Shown: in pieces, positions 33,231-43,429 of the stretch | Layout of the letters: every line of letters begins with the position of its first letter | Numbering within the stretch: the stretch's first letter is position 1 | NCBI GenBank assembly: GCA_011109175.1 | Contig: RDEW01000015.1 | Coordinates: 77,277 to 141,276, forward strand | Direction: 5' to 3' | DNA length: 64,000 bases | Source: Dicyema japonicum | Taxonomy: Eukaryota; Dicyemida; Rhombozoa; Dicyemidae | Position numbers and translations under genes: made by a program | The notes under the pieces: generated by a model | Told to the model about the DNA's origin: nothing | Databases searched by the model: none | What the model saw: the letters and a program-made list of their open reading frames with translations, nothing else

Positions 33231-33965
33231 TCACATCTGCTTTTTGGATTTGGGAATGAGCTTTCGCCTGGCCTCCACAAGCACAGGGCATCCTTCATAC
33301 CTCGCATCGTGTTTGGCAGACCCACAATTGATACATTTCCGTTCAGAATCCATATTTATAGTACATTTCGAGATATCGTGTTCTCCCGCGCAACGTAGAC
33401 ATCTTTGCTTTCCTGTGCACTGGTATGAGAAGTGACCTATCTGCTGACATTTATAGCAGATCGGCGGTCCTCTTCTCTTCCATTCGCAGGATATTTTGTT
33501 CACTCCAATGTAGAAACCACAACGTATTAACGATGTGGCTTCCGGTCTACTCTTAATCGTGGCCATCGCCATTGGCATAGGCCGCGATCCTTTGGACATT
33601 CGGGTCACTTTCGTAGTTGAGGGAGCCATCTCCTGTAGGTAGTCCAAGAGGTCGTCCTCCCTCACCCAGAACGGAAGGTTCCTCAGGACAATCTCAGATG
33701 GTTTGGCTGAGATTGCCCTAAAGTGGTGGTTGTCCAGACCAAAGGGACAGGTCTCATTTATGGCCTCCATGTAGGTGGCCATGTGTGAGTTGTCTCGGAA
33801 GTCCAGACGGAAGGAGTCCGATCCTCTGTGGCTCATCCTCATGCATCCGTATTGGTCATAGAGGTATAGTGTGTTCGCAATCCTTATTGCACTGGTGGCG
33901 GAATTCACTGTTATCAGTACGGACAAGTTTTCTGTGGGATTTGGTTCGTTTGATGGTTTATTCAT
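33231..33965 (-). CDS. ORF1 nucleic-acid-binding protein of the jockey-like element
   Basis: An open frame of 244 codons. The middle holds an RRM-like/PRE_C2HC region ('ISAKPSEIVLRNLPFWVRED', 'DYLQEMAP') and the C-terminal third three CCHC-type knuckles: 'CYKCQQIGHFSYQC', 'CLRCAGEHDISKC' and 'CINCGSAKHDARYEGC'. This gag-like protein packages element RNA in jockey and I elements. The frame is intact from ATG to stop, unlike ORF2. Confidence 0.85.
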   Translation of the reverse strand: MNKPSNEPNPTENLSVLITVNSATSAIRIANTLYLYDQYGCMRMSHRGSDSFRLDFRDNSHMATYMEAINETCPFGLDNHHFRAISAKPSEIVLRNLPFWVREDDLLDYLQEMAPSTTKVTRMSKGSRPMPMAMATIKSRPEATSLIRCGFYIGVNKISCEWKRRGPPICYKCQQIGHFSYQCTGKQRCLRCAGEHDISKCTINMDSERKCINCGSAKHDARYEGCPVLVEARRKLIPKSKKQM

Positions 33966-33985
33966 AACTGAAGAGTCGTACTTCG

Positions 33986-34520
33986 TTGGTTCATTGGCAG
34001 GTTAGAGAATCTTATTAAAGGTGATTTAAAAGGTATTTTTACACTCAATGACTTAAATCACTGAAATTCAAAATCAATGGAAAAAGAAGTAAAATTCATA
34101 GACGTTTAATAACAGTAAGTCATAATTATGAGTTAGTTAAATTATCCATGATACAAAAAAATGTAAGAATTGCTAACGTTTAAAATTTAAAATAAATAAT
34201 TGTATCTTGAACTGTCAATAATGGAAATTGATTCTTAAACCCGTCACATCCTGATGACAAACACAAAAGGTTATGCATAACAGCTAAAAGACCTTGTCTT
34301 TGGCTGAGGTTTTTGCAAAACAGGTTGACTTGTTAATCATTGTCATTTTTGTCTAAAAAACGAATATTTCTGGAGTGAATAAAGTTATTTTTTATTTAAC
34401 AAAATTTTATTAAATAATTTAAGGTTATAATTTGTATTATAATTAATTTAAAAATACTAATTTAATTTTATATTAAAGTGGATAAACTAATTGAAATAAA
34501 TAAATTAGAATTTTAATTAT
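33986..34520. other. AT-rich spacer upstream of the AGA-like gene
   Basis: No coding or RNA feature seen. It should include the promoter of the downstream gene. Confidence 0.4.
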
Positions 34521-34523
34521 CAT

Positions 34524-35706
34524 ATGGCGTTTCACCTAATTTTAATAACATTTTTGTTGAAATCTCTTGTCTCGTCAAAATCATATTTTTTACGATTAAT
34601 ACATGGAATTTTCCAAAGCAAATGATGAGGGTTTTTCAAATCATAATCCTAAGCTTATTTTATACTAAAAAATAATGGGAGTGCTCTCGATGCAGTGGAA
34701 CGGGCCTGCAACCAATGCGAAGATATGAAATGTGATAGATCCGTTGGAATGGGCGGTTATTGCGACGAAAATGGTGAGACTACATTGGATGCAATGGTAA
34801 TGAACGGGTAGTTATATTAATTTTAATCATTTAGGAACACTTTAAATGTCGGAGCAGTTGGGGAATTAAAAGAATCAAGCATCCCATTTCTGTAGCACGT
34901 CTAGTTCTCGAAAGGACTAAGCATTCATTTCTTGTTGGAGAATCGGGTATGAATAAATTTGCATAATTAGCAACCTCATTTGCGAATTCAATGGGAATCC
35001 CTTCCCAAGATTTAAACACATCGGCTTCTACTGAAATTCAAAATCAATGGAAAGCGAACAACTGCCAACCGAATCCATGGAAAGTGGATAAATTTTGTAA
35101 ATTTAGAATGTCGTTCCAGATCCAACCAAATCATGTGGCCCATATAAACCTTCAAAGTCAATATCTGACAAAGTAGACGATTCACGTGATTGGGAAATTA
35201 CAGGCCACGATACAATAAGTATGATCGCTATGGACGTTAATAAGCACATTTTTGGAGCAACCTCGACTAATGGATATAATCACAAAATTCCAGGGTTTAA
35301 AATCTCTTAAATGTGTTTATATAGGCGAGTTGGAGATTCTCCAATTCCCGGGTCTGGAGTTTATGTTAACAGTGAAGTTGGCGGAGCTGGTGCTACGGGC
35401 GATGGAGACATTATGATGCGGTTTTCACCAAGGTAAACCAAATTAAATTGATTTTAGTGCTATTATAGTTGAGAAGATGGCTGAGGGGTATTCTCCCTCA
35501 GCAGCCTGCGCCATGATTATAAAAAGAATCGCAAAGTATTATCCCAATTTTAAAGGCGCTTTGTATGCTGTTAATAAAGATGGCGATCATGGTATGCTGA
35601 CTAATTTTTAAAAATAGGTGCGGCTTGTAATGGTTTTGGAAAGTTTCCATATTGGTTTAGTGATAATAATGACCAAAAATTATATACGGTCGATTGCTTC
35701 CAATAA
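34524..35706 (+). CDS. AGA: N4-(beta-N-acetylglucosaminyl)-L-asparaginase (aspartylglucosaminidase)
   Basis: Lysosomal Ntn hydrolase that cleaves the GlcNAc-Asn link during glycoprotein breakdown. ATG 34524 opens a signal peptide '[18 protein letters not shown]'. Seven introns of 23-30 nt (34631-34653, 34808-34834, 34947-34970, 35084-35106, 35295-35324, 35433-35457, 35592-35617) splice to a full-length enzyme: '[20 protein letters not shown]', '[12 protein letters not shown]', '[18 protein letters not shown]', the autocleavage site 'GHDTISM' whose Thr is the catalytic nucleophile, '[20 protein letters not shown]', '[17 protein letters not shown]' and the C-terminal 'AACNGF..VDCFQ'. Three one-base shifts are needed, in T runs at 34586-34591 and 34609-34612 and in the A run near 34871. 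All domains are otherwise complete. Either sequencing undercalls or early decay. Confidence 0.88.
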
Positions 35707-35754
35707 TCTTAAATTACTGATATTTTGGTTCACTAATTAAAAAAATTAAATTAA

Positions 35755-35960
35755 AATAATTTCAAAGACTAAGGGTAACCAAACTAACTAACTCCTTGAT
35801 CATGACTTGTTCCAGAGTTCCAGAACTTGTCTTCAGGTAACGACATTGTCCCCGGGGAAAGAATAGTGGATCTTCTTGATGCTGGCCAGGCATTGGGCGT
35901 CTCCTCAGTAAGATGGATCCAATGACGTCATCAAAGGGAAGGAAAATAATTTTTGATATA
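35755..35960 (-). repeat. Dispersed repeat B, copy 1
   Basis: Shares 'aagggtaaccaaactaactaactccttg', 'ggccaggcattgggcgtctcctcagtaag' and 'gggaaggaaaataatt' in the same order with 49440-49590, which lacks about 60 bp in the middle. Starts near 'ttccaaaga', like the 3' end of the jockey-like element at 30285, so it is probably a retroelement 3' end. Confidence 0.6.
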
Positions 35961-36047
35961 CAAGCCACATAGGCACCACGCGGCCACGATTTTAACTAAT
36001 GGTAGTAAAAAAGTAAGCACTTCCACGTTAAGCACGTAAAATGCCTA

Positions 36048-36330
36048 GGGTTCCGCTCATGCAGAACACACACTTTATTTAAGTGAAGAACAATTATTAT
36101 AACTAATCGTAGAGGGAGAACCAAGGAATGCTCTTCACTTTTTTTTGCGTGTATGTCCCTTTAGATTATCCAGTTCCGCAGTGAATCTCCACTGATGACG
36201 GCGTCACTCGTCAAGCCCTTTTAGCATCGTAGATGCGTGGAACCTTCCAACAGGTGAACAGCAGCGATAATTGAACCCGTGACCTAAGTCACTTAGCCCG
36301 ACACCCAACCACTATGCCACCCGGCTTTTA
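36048..36330 (-). mobile_element. tRNA-derived SINE, copy 2
   Basis: The minus strand begins with a tRNA-like head: A box TGGCATAGTGG and a B-box-like GGGTTCAATTATC. The shared body follows (reverse complement of 'gatgacggcgtcactcgtcaa') and the tail 'AATAAAGTGTGTGTTCTGC'. It is the best preserved of the three. Confidence 0.8.
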
Positions 36331-36489
36331 ACTAATGATTGAATGTTTTTGGTTATTAATGTTGGATGATTTAATTTAATATGGAATCTCATTAAATATT
36401 TCTTAAATTTTTAAGTTTTTTTTGAATTATTTTAATTTTAATTTAAATTGTAAAACTTTGTTGTTCAGCGGCTGACACCAATCTAATAA

Positions 36490-36700
36490 TGTATGTCCTT
36501 AGCGTACTCTCAGTTTGTCTATTCTACCCCGTTTACAAATGCAATTGCAACTTTCACTTCAGAGAACACTAAACATGAGACCTTATACATGGATATCCTC
36601 GATGAACTGTGGAAACTTCCTAGGAGGAAAGTTGAATTGAGAAAACTGGTAGAACGGATAGTGAAGAGCAGAGAAAAGTGGAACCATAAGTTTTAATGCG
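36490..36700 (+). other. Short open frame, possibly an RT C-terminal relic
   Basis: A 67-codon frame ending 'LRKLVERIVKSREKWNHKF'. The 'DR..W......' like end resembles the tail of RTE/CR1-type proteins, but nothing else supports it. Confidence 0.2.
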
Positions 36701-36760
36701 GTAGTGCATCTAACATTCTTGTGCTCATATCGTCTAGGGACAATTAAACATAAAATTATG

Positions 36761-36832
36761 ACCAGATAGCTCAGTAGTTTGGATGTCATACCAACAACTG
36801 TGGTCTATCGTTCGATTCACTCTGGTCGCTAA
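36761..36832 (+). other. tRNA-like sequence (pseudogene or SINE head)
   Basis: GACCAGA at the start and TCTGGTC near the end would make a perfect 7-bp acceptor stem; an A-box-like TAGCTCAGTAGTTTGG and a B-box-like CGTTCGATTCAC lie at roughly the right places. The anticodon and T stems do not pair properly, so I do not call a functional tRNA. Confidence 0.4.
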
Positions 36833-36899
36833 TAGATCGAAGTTCTACTTTATTTTCATCCAATTACCGTTGCTTTATGCGATAAACCATAAGCTCCCA

Positions 36900-38290
36900 A
36901 TGATAGGACTGCAAAAAAATTCGTTCTCTCTCCCTCACATCAATGTGTGATTTTTGAAGCTATTCCCACAATTGTGGTTTTGAATGGACCTTTGTGTGCT
37001 TGAAACGCTTGTCTTTTGAAACCATGGGAACTGAGAAACTTAATTGGCTACTACTGTAATCTTCTTTCCCGATTTATCTCGGACTAATAAGAGAATATTT
37101 GATTTTCAATCATGGGTTGATCAGCATTATAGTTTAGTGGAATTGTGATTTCCTCAAAGATCATTTAATCATTACAACTGCCGTACTTTCCGCATAATTT
37201 AGTTTTATTAACTTTATAATTTTGAATATTTTTTATTATACAATGAAGAGGACGTAAAAATACTGTAAATACAATATAGTCGCGTATATCTATGTTTCTG
37301 CTCTCAAGAAGACGTAGAAAGCATGTTTTTTGAAAACAAAAAATGATTCCACGAATCTTTTGAAATCTTTAGATAGTTATTTCTGAGTGGGGGATGAGGA
37401 TGTGATGCATTAACCAAAGAGTATAAAAATTATTAAACTCTTCACTAAAACTTTAATTTTTGTATTAATAAATCATACACTGAAAAAAATGTTTATAGTT
37501 AACAACGAATCTAAGCGTTGTTAGACCATGAGATCCCGACCATTAATGAAAACAATTAATGAAAAACTATCTAAAGAATTCGAAAATTTTTATTGCAAGT
37601 CACATGACTGAAAAACAGAATATCAGATATTAATGTTCATTTAAGTTTTATGAGAAGACGGCAGAATGATCATTTTGCTATTTTTTCGAATAAATAATTC
37701 GAGACCAGTTAGCCGAGCGGTTGAGGTCTTGATGTACCTCTATTGCGCGAAATGTCTACTTAGCTCCAAAATTAATGAAAACTTGTTTTTTTCCTTTCGT
37801 GATCCTGCATAAGATCACAGATTGAGAAGACATTGGAAACCCAAAGTTCGGAACAAAGGGAGTATCGGATAGGATCTGGATTCAAATCTCGTCATCCCAA
37901 AATTGAAAGAACTTGTAGGATCATTTTAAGAAGTTGCACGTGTAGGATAATAGTTATTGATTATGCAAAATAAATTAAATTCTAGTTATCTTTGAAAAAC
38001 TCATTTGGTTGATTAATATCTAAGTTAATGCACAAAGACTCTACAAATTGTGCAAAATTTAGTTTGAATCGACGATAAAGCATATATCATTTAATCAAGA
38101 AAGTTTTCTTTAAATTAAATTTTAATACAAGAAAATTTAAGTCTTAATTATTAATAAATAAATAAATTAATTATTTTATTTAATATTTTATTAATTTCAA
38201 ATATTTAAATACTAACGTTATTGTCATTTTTCTGTTACCAAGTGTGTACATTTCTGTATTAATTTATCATTTGGATTTTATTATTTATTA
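36900..38290. other. AT-rich intergenic region
   Basis: Apart from the tRNA-like boxes near 37700 I see no supported feature. The last part presumably holds the EIF1AD promoter. Confidence 0.4.
37703..37905 (+). other. Split tRNA-like promoter boxes (SINE candidate)
   Basis: 'gttagccgagcggttgagg' is a Ser/Leu-tRNA-like A box and 'ggattcaaatctcgtcatccc' a B box and T-arm, separated by about 160 bp, too far for a normal tRNA. It may be a tRNA-Leu-like SINE with an insertion. No second copy was found in the window. Confidence 0.3.
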
Positions 38291-38297
38291 GAGTTGT

Positions 38298-39021
38298 ATG
38301 AAAACCCGAAAGAAGTTAGCAATCTTAGATTACCTCCAACGTGATTTTGTTCCCAATCCAAACCAACTAATAGCAAAAGTATTTCTAATCGTTCAACATC
38401 TAGATTATTAAAACGCCTGGAAATAATCTCCATTTTGCCGAATCTGCCGACAAACGTGTTTTCCTCGCCTCAATGCCTCCACAGTTTCGAAAATCTCTGT
38501 GGATCAAATCAGGTACTCTCGTCTACCTAATCAGGTTCCTTCGTTGTTATCGAACCGTTCAATGACGGACAGAAAGTCGATGCGGTGATTATAAACGTGC
38601 TCAGCCCGGATTCCATTAAATCTCTCTATGAGGACGGCAGATGGTAGTCGATTTCTCTCATCTTAGGCCACATGAGTTTGACGACGATATTTCCGAGCAT
38701 ATCAGAAGACTATTGCCACAGAAAGAACAGTTTGACTGGAAAAGCGAAGAGTTTAAGCCGTTGAATAAAAAACGATTTGAGCTCATACGTGACTTGAATC
38801 CTGTTGACTATTCTTCTGAGGACTCCGATAATAGCTCTAATATGGATATCTCTAACATGAGCGATTCAAGTGAAGATGGTTCTGAGGAGGAGTTTTTGAG
38901 TGATTCGGAGGAAGTTCAGGAAGAAACGGATGGGCACTCTGATGAAAATCACACGAATTCTAATACGGATACTCATGATAGTTCAACAGATTATGATCAT
39001 TTTAACTTTTGTACTTTTTAG
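38298..39021 (+). CDS. EIF1AD: eIF1A domain-containing protein (EIF1AD homologue)
   Basis: Four exons joined by introns of 25 nt (38379-38403), 22 nt (38513-38534) and 23 nt (38644-38666) give a complete protein with no indels. The N-terminal eIF1A/S1-type OB fold reads 'QLIAKIIKTPGNNLHFAESA', 'RVFLASMPPQFRKSLWIKSG', 'VVIEPFNDGQKVDAVIINVL' and 'SLYEDGRWPHEF', the same block order as animal EIF1AD. The tail is long, acidic and Ser-rich ('SSEDSDNSSNMDISNMSDSS'), as in the family. EIF1AD is a nuclear/nucleolar protein linked to late 40S ribosome maturation (family knowledge). ATG at 38298 is the first in frame. It is the cleanest spliced gene in the window and anchors the short-intron rule. Confidence 0.92.
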
Positions 39022-40015
39022 AATATTTTTTATTTATCGTTAAATTTTTTAATTTTGAGTATTTTTGTATTTGTATTTTATTTAAATTGAGGATGAAAGT
39101 GTTTATTTATAAAGATATTCTCTGAACGGAGTCCCATTTCACTGATACGCTAAACTAGGCACCAATCGTGGATTTCCTCACACAACGCCAGTGAGAATTC
39201 TTCAAAGTGGCTAAACCCTTTGAGAATTCTCATAGGAAGGAAGTCAGATTATATCTGGAAACCTGCGCAAGATAAGAAAAGAAACCTTTTTCTTTTTTAT
39301 ATATTAATCAGAGTTTCCAAGACAAACCGTATCATCAAACTGAATATGAACATTGAGATCATTTAATCAGACGATAATTCTTATCCTTAGTAGTTCCAAG
39401 TTATTAAATTATTAACCACGAAGGCTCCAAAAACAAAGTATTAGGACTAATAGGATACTGAAATGTTACTAGAGAGACAATATAAATCAGACATAACTTA
39501 TAGGCTAATAGAAATAGTAGAACAAGATTTATATCTAAGCAGTTTTTAAGGGAAATCTGCAGGTCTTTATATGACCTGCAGGTATTGAGCACTCAATGGG
39601 AGTTACCTTTCATAATAGCTAGCCCAATATTCTGGAAAAGCCATCTTGTCATTCTAGGGCCATAGCTACATGCAACCATCCGCCTGTTGAATTTTATGTG
39701 CGTTACCATGTTAACAATTACTCGATAATAAATTATTGATAGCGTGCTTTAAAATATTCAAATATATTGATTCCATGTCTGTTTCGTTAAAGTCTAAGAG
39801 GAATATCTGAGTAAAACTATATTGGAAGAAGAAATTTTGATGTTAGTTTACTCGAAAAAATAATGGAAGTCAGAAAATTTTACTACTATCTACGGTCCCT
39901 AGTAGCTTATGAATGATTTGAGAATGACAGGCTCTTTATTACAATGACGAATACTTGGTTTCAAATTAAAATATTACATTTTTTAGCAAAAAAGCAAAAT
40001 TTAATGTTTACTATA
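39022..40015. other. Downstream region, nothing identified
   Basis: No gene found. A short perfect inverted repeat CTGCAGGTC..GACCTGCAG lies at about 39558-39582. 'aataataat'-type AT-rich DNA elsewhere. Confidence 0.4.
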
Positions 40016-40019
40016 GTTA

Positions 40020-40210
40020 CGTAAGAACCGAGGAACGTCTCATTGCGACTACAAGGAACCAGTTATACAGCCGATGTGTATTTGCGTGGGCTTTAGGAAG
40101 GATCATCGTACTAAGTTGGAGTCTCTTATGGAACTTGTTCGGATCACGTGATTAGTTAATTTGGTGTTACCGTGGTCTTTGGAATTTTTATTTATTATTA
40201 TTAAAATTTA
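40020..40210 (+). mobile_element. 'GIT' family 3' end fragment
   Basis: Reads 'TKLESLMELVRIT' and a stop in the context CGGATCACGTGA, then the UTR 'ggtgttaccgtggtctttgg' and a TTATTATTAT tail, matching the UTR at 41960-42010. Confidence 0.6.
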
Positions 40211-40299
40211 CTGTACAACCTGAGCAGTTGGCTTATAAGGAACCTACTACTCACAAGTCCTGAAAAGTCTAGCACAATGATTTTTACTTCAAATAGAAG

Positions 40300-40840
40300 A
40301 CTAACCTTTTTTAACCCTTAATGGAATGTCAATTTCCTCCACTGACTGTATAAAAATACTGGGGATCACATTTGACCTCCTTATGACTTTCAGCAAGCAG
40401 GTCAGCAACGTCATTTCCTCCTCCCAACGAAAACTAAACTTTGTAAACACTTCTTGGATACTACAAAGGCTGTTTCTACTCAGCGTTAAGCTACCTTTAT
40501 ACGCAATACAATCAACCGACAATCAGCTACGGCTGTGCGGCATATGACGCAAACCTGTACTATACGAACCTAGAAAAAAATAATGTCTTTCAAGCAAGTC
40601 ACGAGGTCTTACAAAGCTTGACCTCCTCACGGTTAATAATAACTCAGTTCGAGGAACTTGTGAGGGGAACGGGAATCCAATTGCCATTTCCGAAATCCAG
40701 TATCCAGTACGTACAGGAAGTGCGTCGATTCTCGGGACGATGAGGCGGATGCTAAAGGAGGCCGGAATCACCTGAAACCACGTATCTTTTTAATATGTCG
40801 GTGATGGTTTAAAATAAATAATGATAATAATAAATTATAG
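40300..40840 (+). pseudogene. 'GIT' family post-RT region and 3' end
   Basis: Reads 'IKILGITFDLLMTFSKQVSN' (the post-RT 'K.LG...D....F..hv' block), then in other frames 'QLPFPKSSIQYVQEVRRFSG' and 'RMLKEAGIT' with stop in the context GCCGGAATCACCTGA, and a 3' UTR with TAATAATAATAA. RT core absent. Confidence 0.7.
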
Positions 40841-42035
40841 TTTGAATTTTAACGTGGATAATATCTTTAACAAGTTGCTAATTCTGGAGAGGCTTGTGCT
40901 CGGGAGAATAAAAGAATTTTTACCAGAAAAGAATTTTCAACATGGATTCAAAAATGAGAGATCCACGTCTACATATTTGCAAACATTGACCAAATCCGGA
41001 TTCACAACCAAGCCGAGACACTTTAAAACAGTGCTATAAGGCTTTTGACTCAGTCTCGAGGAAGATTCTATCGAGAAAAATATTCCAATCGGAGATCAGA
41101 GGGAAGCTAAAGCTTTGGATTATTAACTTCCTAAGTGGACGAAGGGGACGTGTTTGCCTCGGAGGTATGAAATCAATCTCACGGCTCCTCCCAAACGGAG
41201 TCCCTCAAGGAACGCCTTTATCCCCTGCTCTGTTTAACCTCTTTCTGGCTGATATCCCGAGTCTTGAATCTGATAATGATGTTCTACTATCCTATGCGGA
41301 TGATATTGTGTTGGCTTCGCGAGATCAGGACATCCAGAGGGCCACAGAAAGAATACAAATTAACCTGGACAGGCTTAATGCCTGGATAATGGAAAACCGG
41401 CTCGTGGTGAATGCAGAGAAGTCGTCTACGTCACTATTTACCTCGGACAAAAAATTGGGAACGAAGACAGTCACCTTGAAGTTAAACTAGGTCGGCATCC
41501 CTTTCCACAGATGTCAAAGGATCTTGGGTGTAACAATTCATATGCATCTCTGTTAAACACCTCACGTAGAAAACATTCTATTGAAATGCGAGAAGAAACT
41601 GAACGTATTGAAAAGTTTATCGGGAATATGGAAGAGTGGTACTCACCCAGTCTTGATGAACGTATACAAACAATACATCGAGTCATGTTTCTCATATGCA
41701 TGCGCCTCGTGGGGTCCGTCCATATCTTGGACAAATATGAGGAAAATTGAGGAAATGGCTAAGAGGGCTTACAGAGTAACGGAGCGTTGGATTTGTGAAG
41801 ATCATCGATTCGGACCTACGCCTCTGGAGGCCTTGATGAGACTTGACTCCAGATCACGGGAAATTGGCCCTGAAAATTCAAGCAGCCGTCCTGTACGTTC
41901 ATGCACGGGCACGAAGGAAGAACGACGGGCAAAGATGAGGTTTTTGTTAGAATGCATCGGGATCACGTGATAATTAGTTTTGTTTTACCGTGGTCATGGG
42001 TTAAATAAATAAAATAAAAAAATAAATTCAACGTG
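40841..42035 (+). pseudogene. 'GIT' jockey-like element with RT core, frameshifted
   Basis: Readable in three frames: 'QHGFKNERSTSTYLQTL', 'AFDSVSRKILSRKIFQSEIR' (motif A), 'LLPNGVPQGTPLSPALFNLF' (B), 'VLLSYADDIVLASRDQD' (C, YADD intact), 'CEKKLNVLKSLSGIWKSG', 'YIESCFSYACASWGPS' and the end 'AKMRFLLECIGIT'. 3' UTR ends 'ttaccgtggtcatgggttaaataaataaaat'. The endonuclease and ORF1 are lost. Confidence 0.8.
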
Positions 42036-42059
42036 GATTGATCTAAAAAGCTTTCTCCG

Positions 42060-42560
42060 TTAAAAAACGGTAGATTTATGCCTGAGACAAAGGGTTTCAG
42101 GAAACTTAATATAATCAAACCGCTCTTGAAGTCCAGGCCGTCACAGGAATGCGCCCTCGTCGTGTTCAATCAACTCCAAAAACCGACAATTGAGTATGCC
42201 TGTTCCTCATGGGCCTATGAAGTTTCGATATCAAATTCACTCAAGATCAATTCCCTAATTGGCAAACTAGCACGTCTAACGAATCTACCCCCGATCTTTT
42301 CTTCCCAATGCTTGACCACGCCGCAATCAAAATTAATGGCTCCGGCTTCATCGGTCTGTGTGGCCAAGAAACAAGTCTTTCTTCCATTCAAGGCTAGTGG
42401 CCTCAAATACACGAAATTTGGGGGAAAAACCCACCCCTCTTCAAACTCTAATGAAAGATGATCGTCGTCTATACAGGAAAGCCGTGGGTACTCTGGAGGA
42501 ACACAGGAAAAACCTCTCGATCCTGTTGAGGCGTACCGGGATCGAAAAAAATAATTTTTT
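42060..42560 (+). pseudogene. 'GIT' family C-terminal region
   Basis: Reads 'FNQLQKPTIEYACSSWAYEV', the counterpart of 'YIESCFSYACASWGPS' in the preceding copy,  and ends near 'LLRRTGIEKN', where the usual T-stop is mutated. Head-to-tail with the previous copy and tail-to-tail with the next. Confidence 0.7.
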
Positions 42561-42562
42561 TT

Positions 42563-43003
42563 AATTTATTTAACCCAAGAACACCAATAGTTAATTTAAT
42601 TGTATTAAACTAATTAGGTGATCCCAGCCGCCTCCATCAGGTCTCTCATCTTTTTCCGGCAGACCTTCCGAGATCCAACACAGCTTCTCTGAGGACGAGA
42701 GGGTTTTGAAAGAAATACAAGAGGGGTGATGTAAAGTCTTCTAGTAGGACCCAATCCATTAGAGCATTGTAGGAAGTTGGATTTTCGGCACAGAGCGGCG
42801 AATCCCTTCCCATTTTGTCCGATAAGGTTTTCCAGAGAGGTGGGTGTGAAACTGACTGTTCTCACGAGCTTGCCGATAGTTGTAGCTGATAGGGACTGAA
42901 TATCACTGATTTTCTGTTTGTGCGTCCAGGATAGGTTGATTCCCCAAGACGCACAGGCGTAGCTGATAGATGGCTCAATGAATTGTTTATGTAGTAGTTT
43001 CAA
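42563..43003 (-). pseudogene. 'GIT' family C-terminal region
   Basis: A 129-codon open frame: 'FIEPSISYACASWGINLSWT', 'SLENLIGQNGKGFAALCRKS', 'RPQRSCVGSRKVCRKKMRDL' and the end MEAAGIT before a stop in the context GGGATCACCTAA. 3' UTR reads 'ttggtgttcttgggttaaataaa' on its own strand. The copy at 60600-60990 is its close relative. Confidence 0.75.
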
Positions 43004-43429
43004 TTTTTGAAATTATACAGTGAATCACTAGTTAGCTCTCTTCAATGTAAAATCATAGACGAAATTTTATAAATCCTGAGACTGATGGACACACCCATAC
43101 GATTGAAAAGCTGAAGGTAAGTGCCAGATGGAGGAGCAAGTTGCAATGTAGAACCGCAAGACAAATAGGGGCTCGTATTTTTCTGGTTTAAGTATATAAG
43201 CTAAAAATATTGAATTTAGCATCAGAAAACAAATCAGATGTTATTATTACGTATTTAGAGAGATCTTAGAAATCATTGATTTGTTTTGGCCCTATTCTGT
43301 TCGAATGAAACGTAGAGAATAATAATAATTTTAAAAAATTACAATAAAATTTCAGAAAAAAAATAAATTAAAATGTTAGTTAATATCTATTTTTAGCAAG
43401 TTTAAAAAATATATTTTTGAAAAAGTATA

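Larger units (their letters stand above)
30268..33985 (-). mobile_element. Nearly complete jockey-superfamily non-LTR retrotransposon
   Basis: Contains, 5' to 3' on the minus strand: ORF1 with zinc knuckles (33965-33231), an APE-type endonuclease (32954-32045), RT (31895-30391) and a 3' end with a 5-bp tandem tail (three 'atttg' units, 30268-30290 in reverse complement). At least three frame changes separate the ORF2 segments. About 3.7 kb, close to full length for the group. Confidence 0.85.

Noticed and set aside
36761-36832. A functional tRNA on the plus strand
   Set aside because: The acceptor stem is perfect but the anticodon and T stems do not pair and no sensible anticodon is presented.
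39558-39582. CTGCAGGTC/GACCTGCAG hairpin as a terminator or regulatory element
   Set aside because: A single short inverted repeat in AT-rich DNA with no neighbouring gene end that fits; likely chance or a transposon relic.
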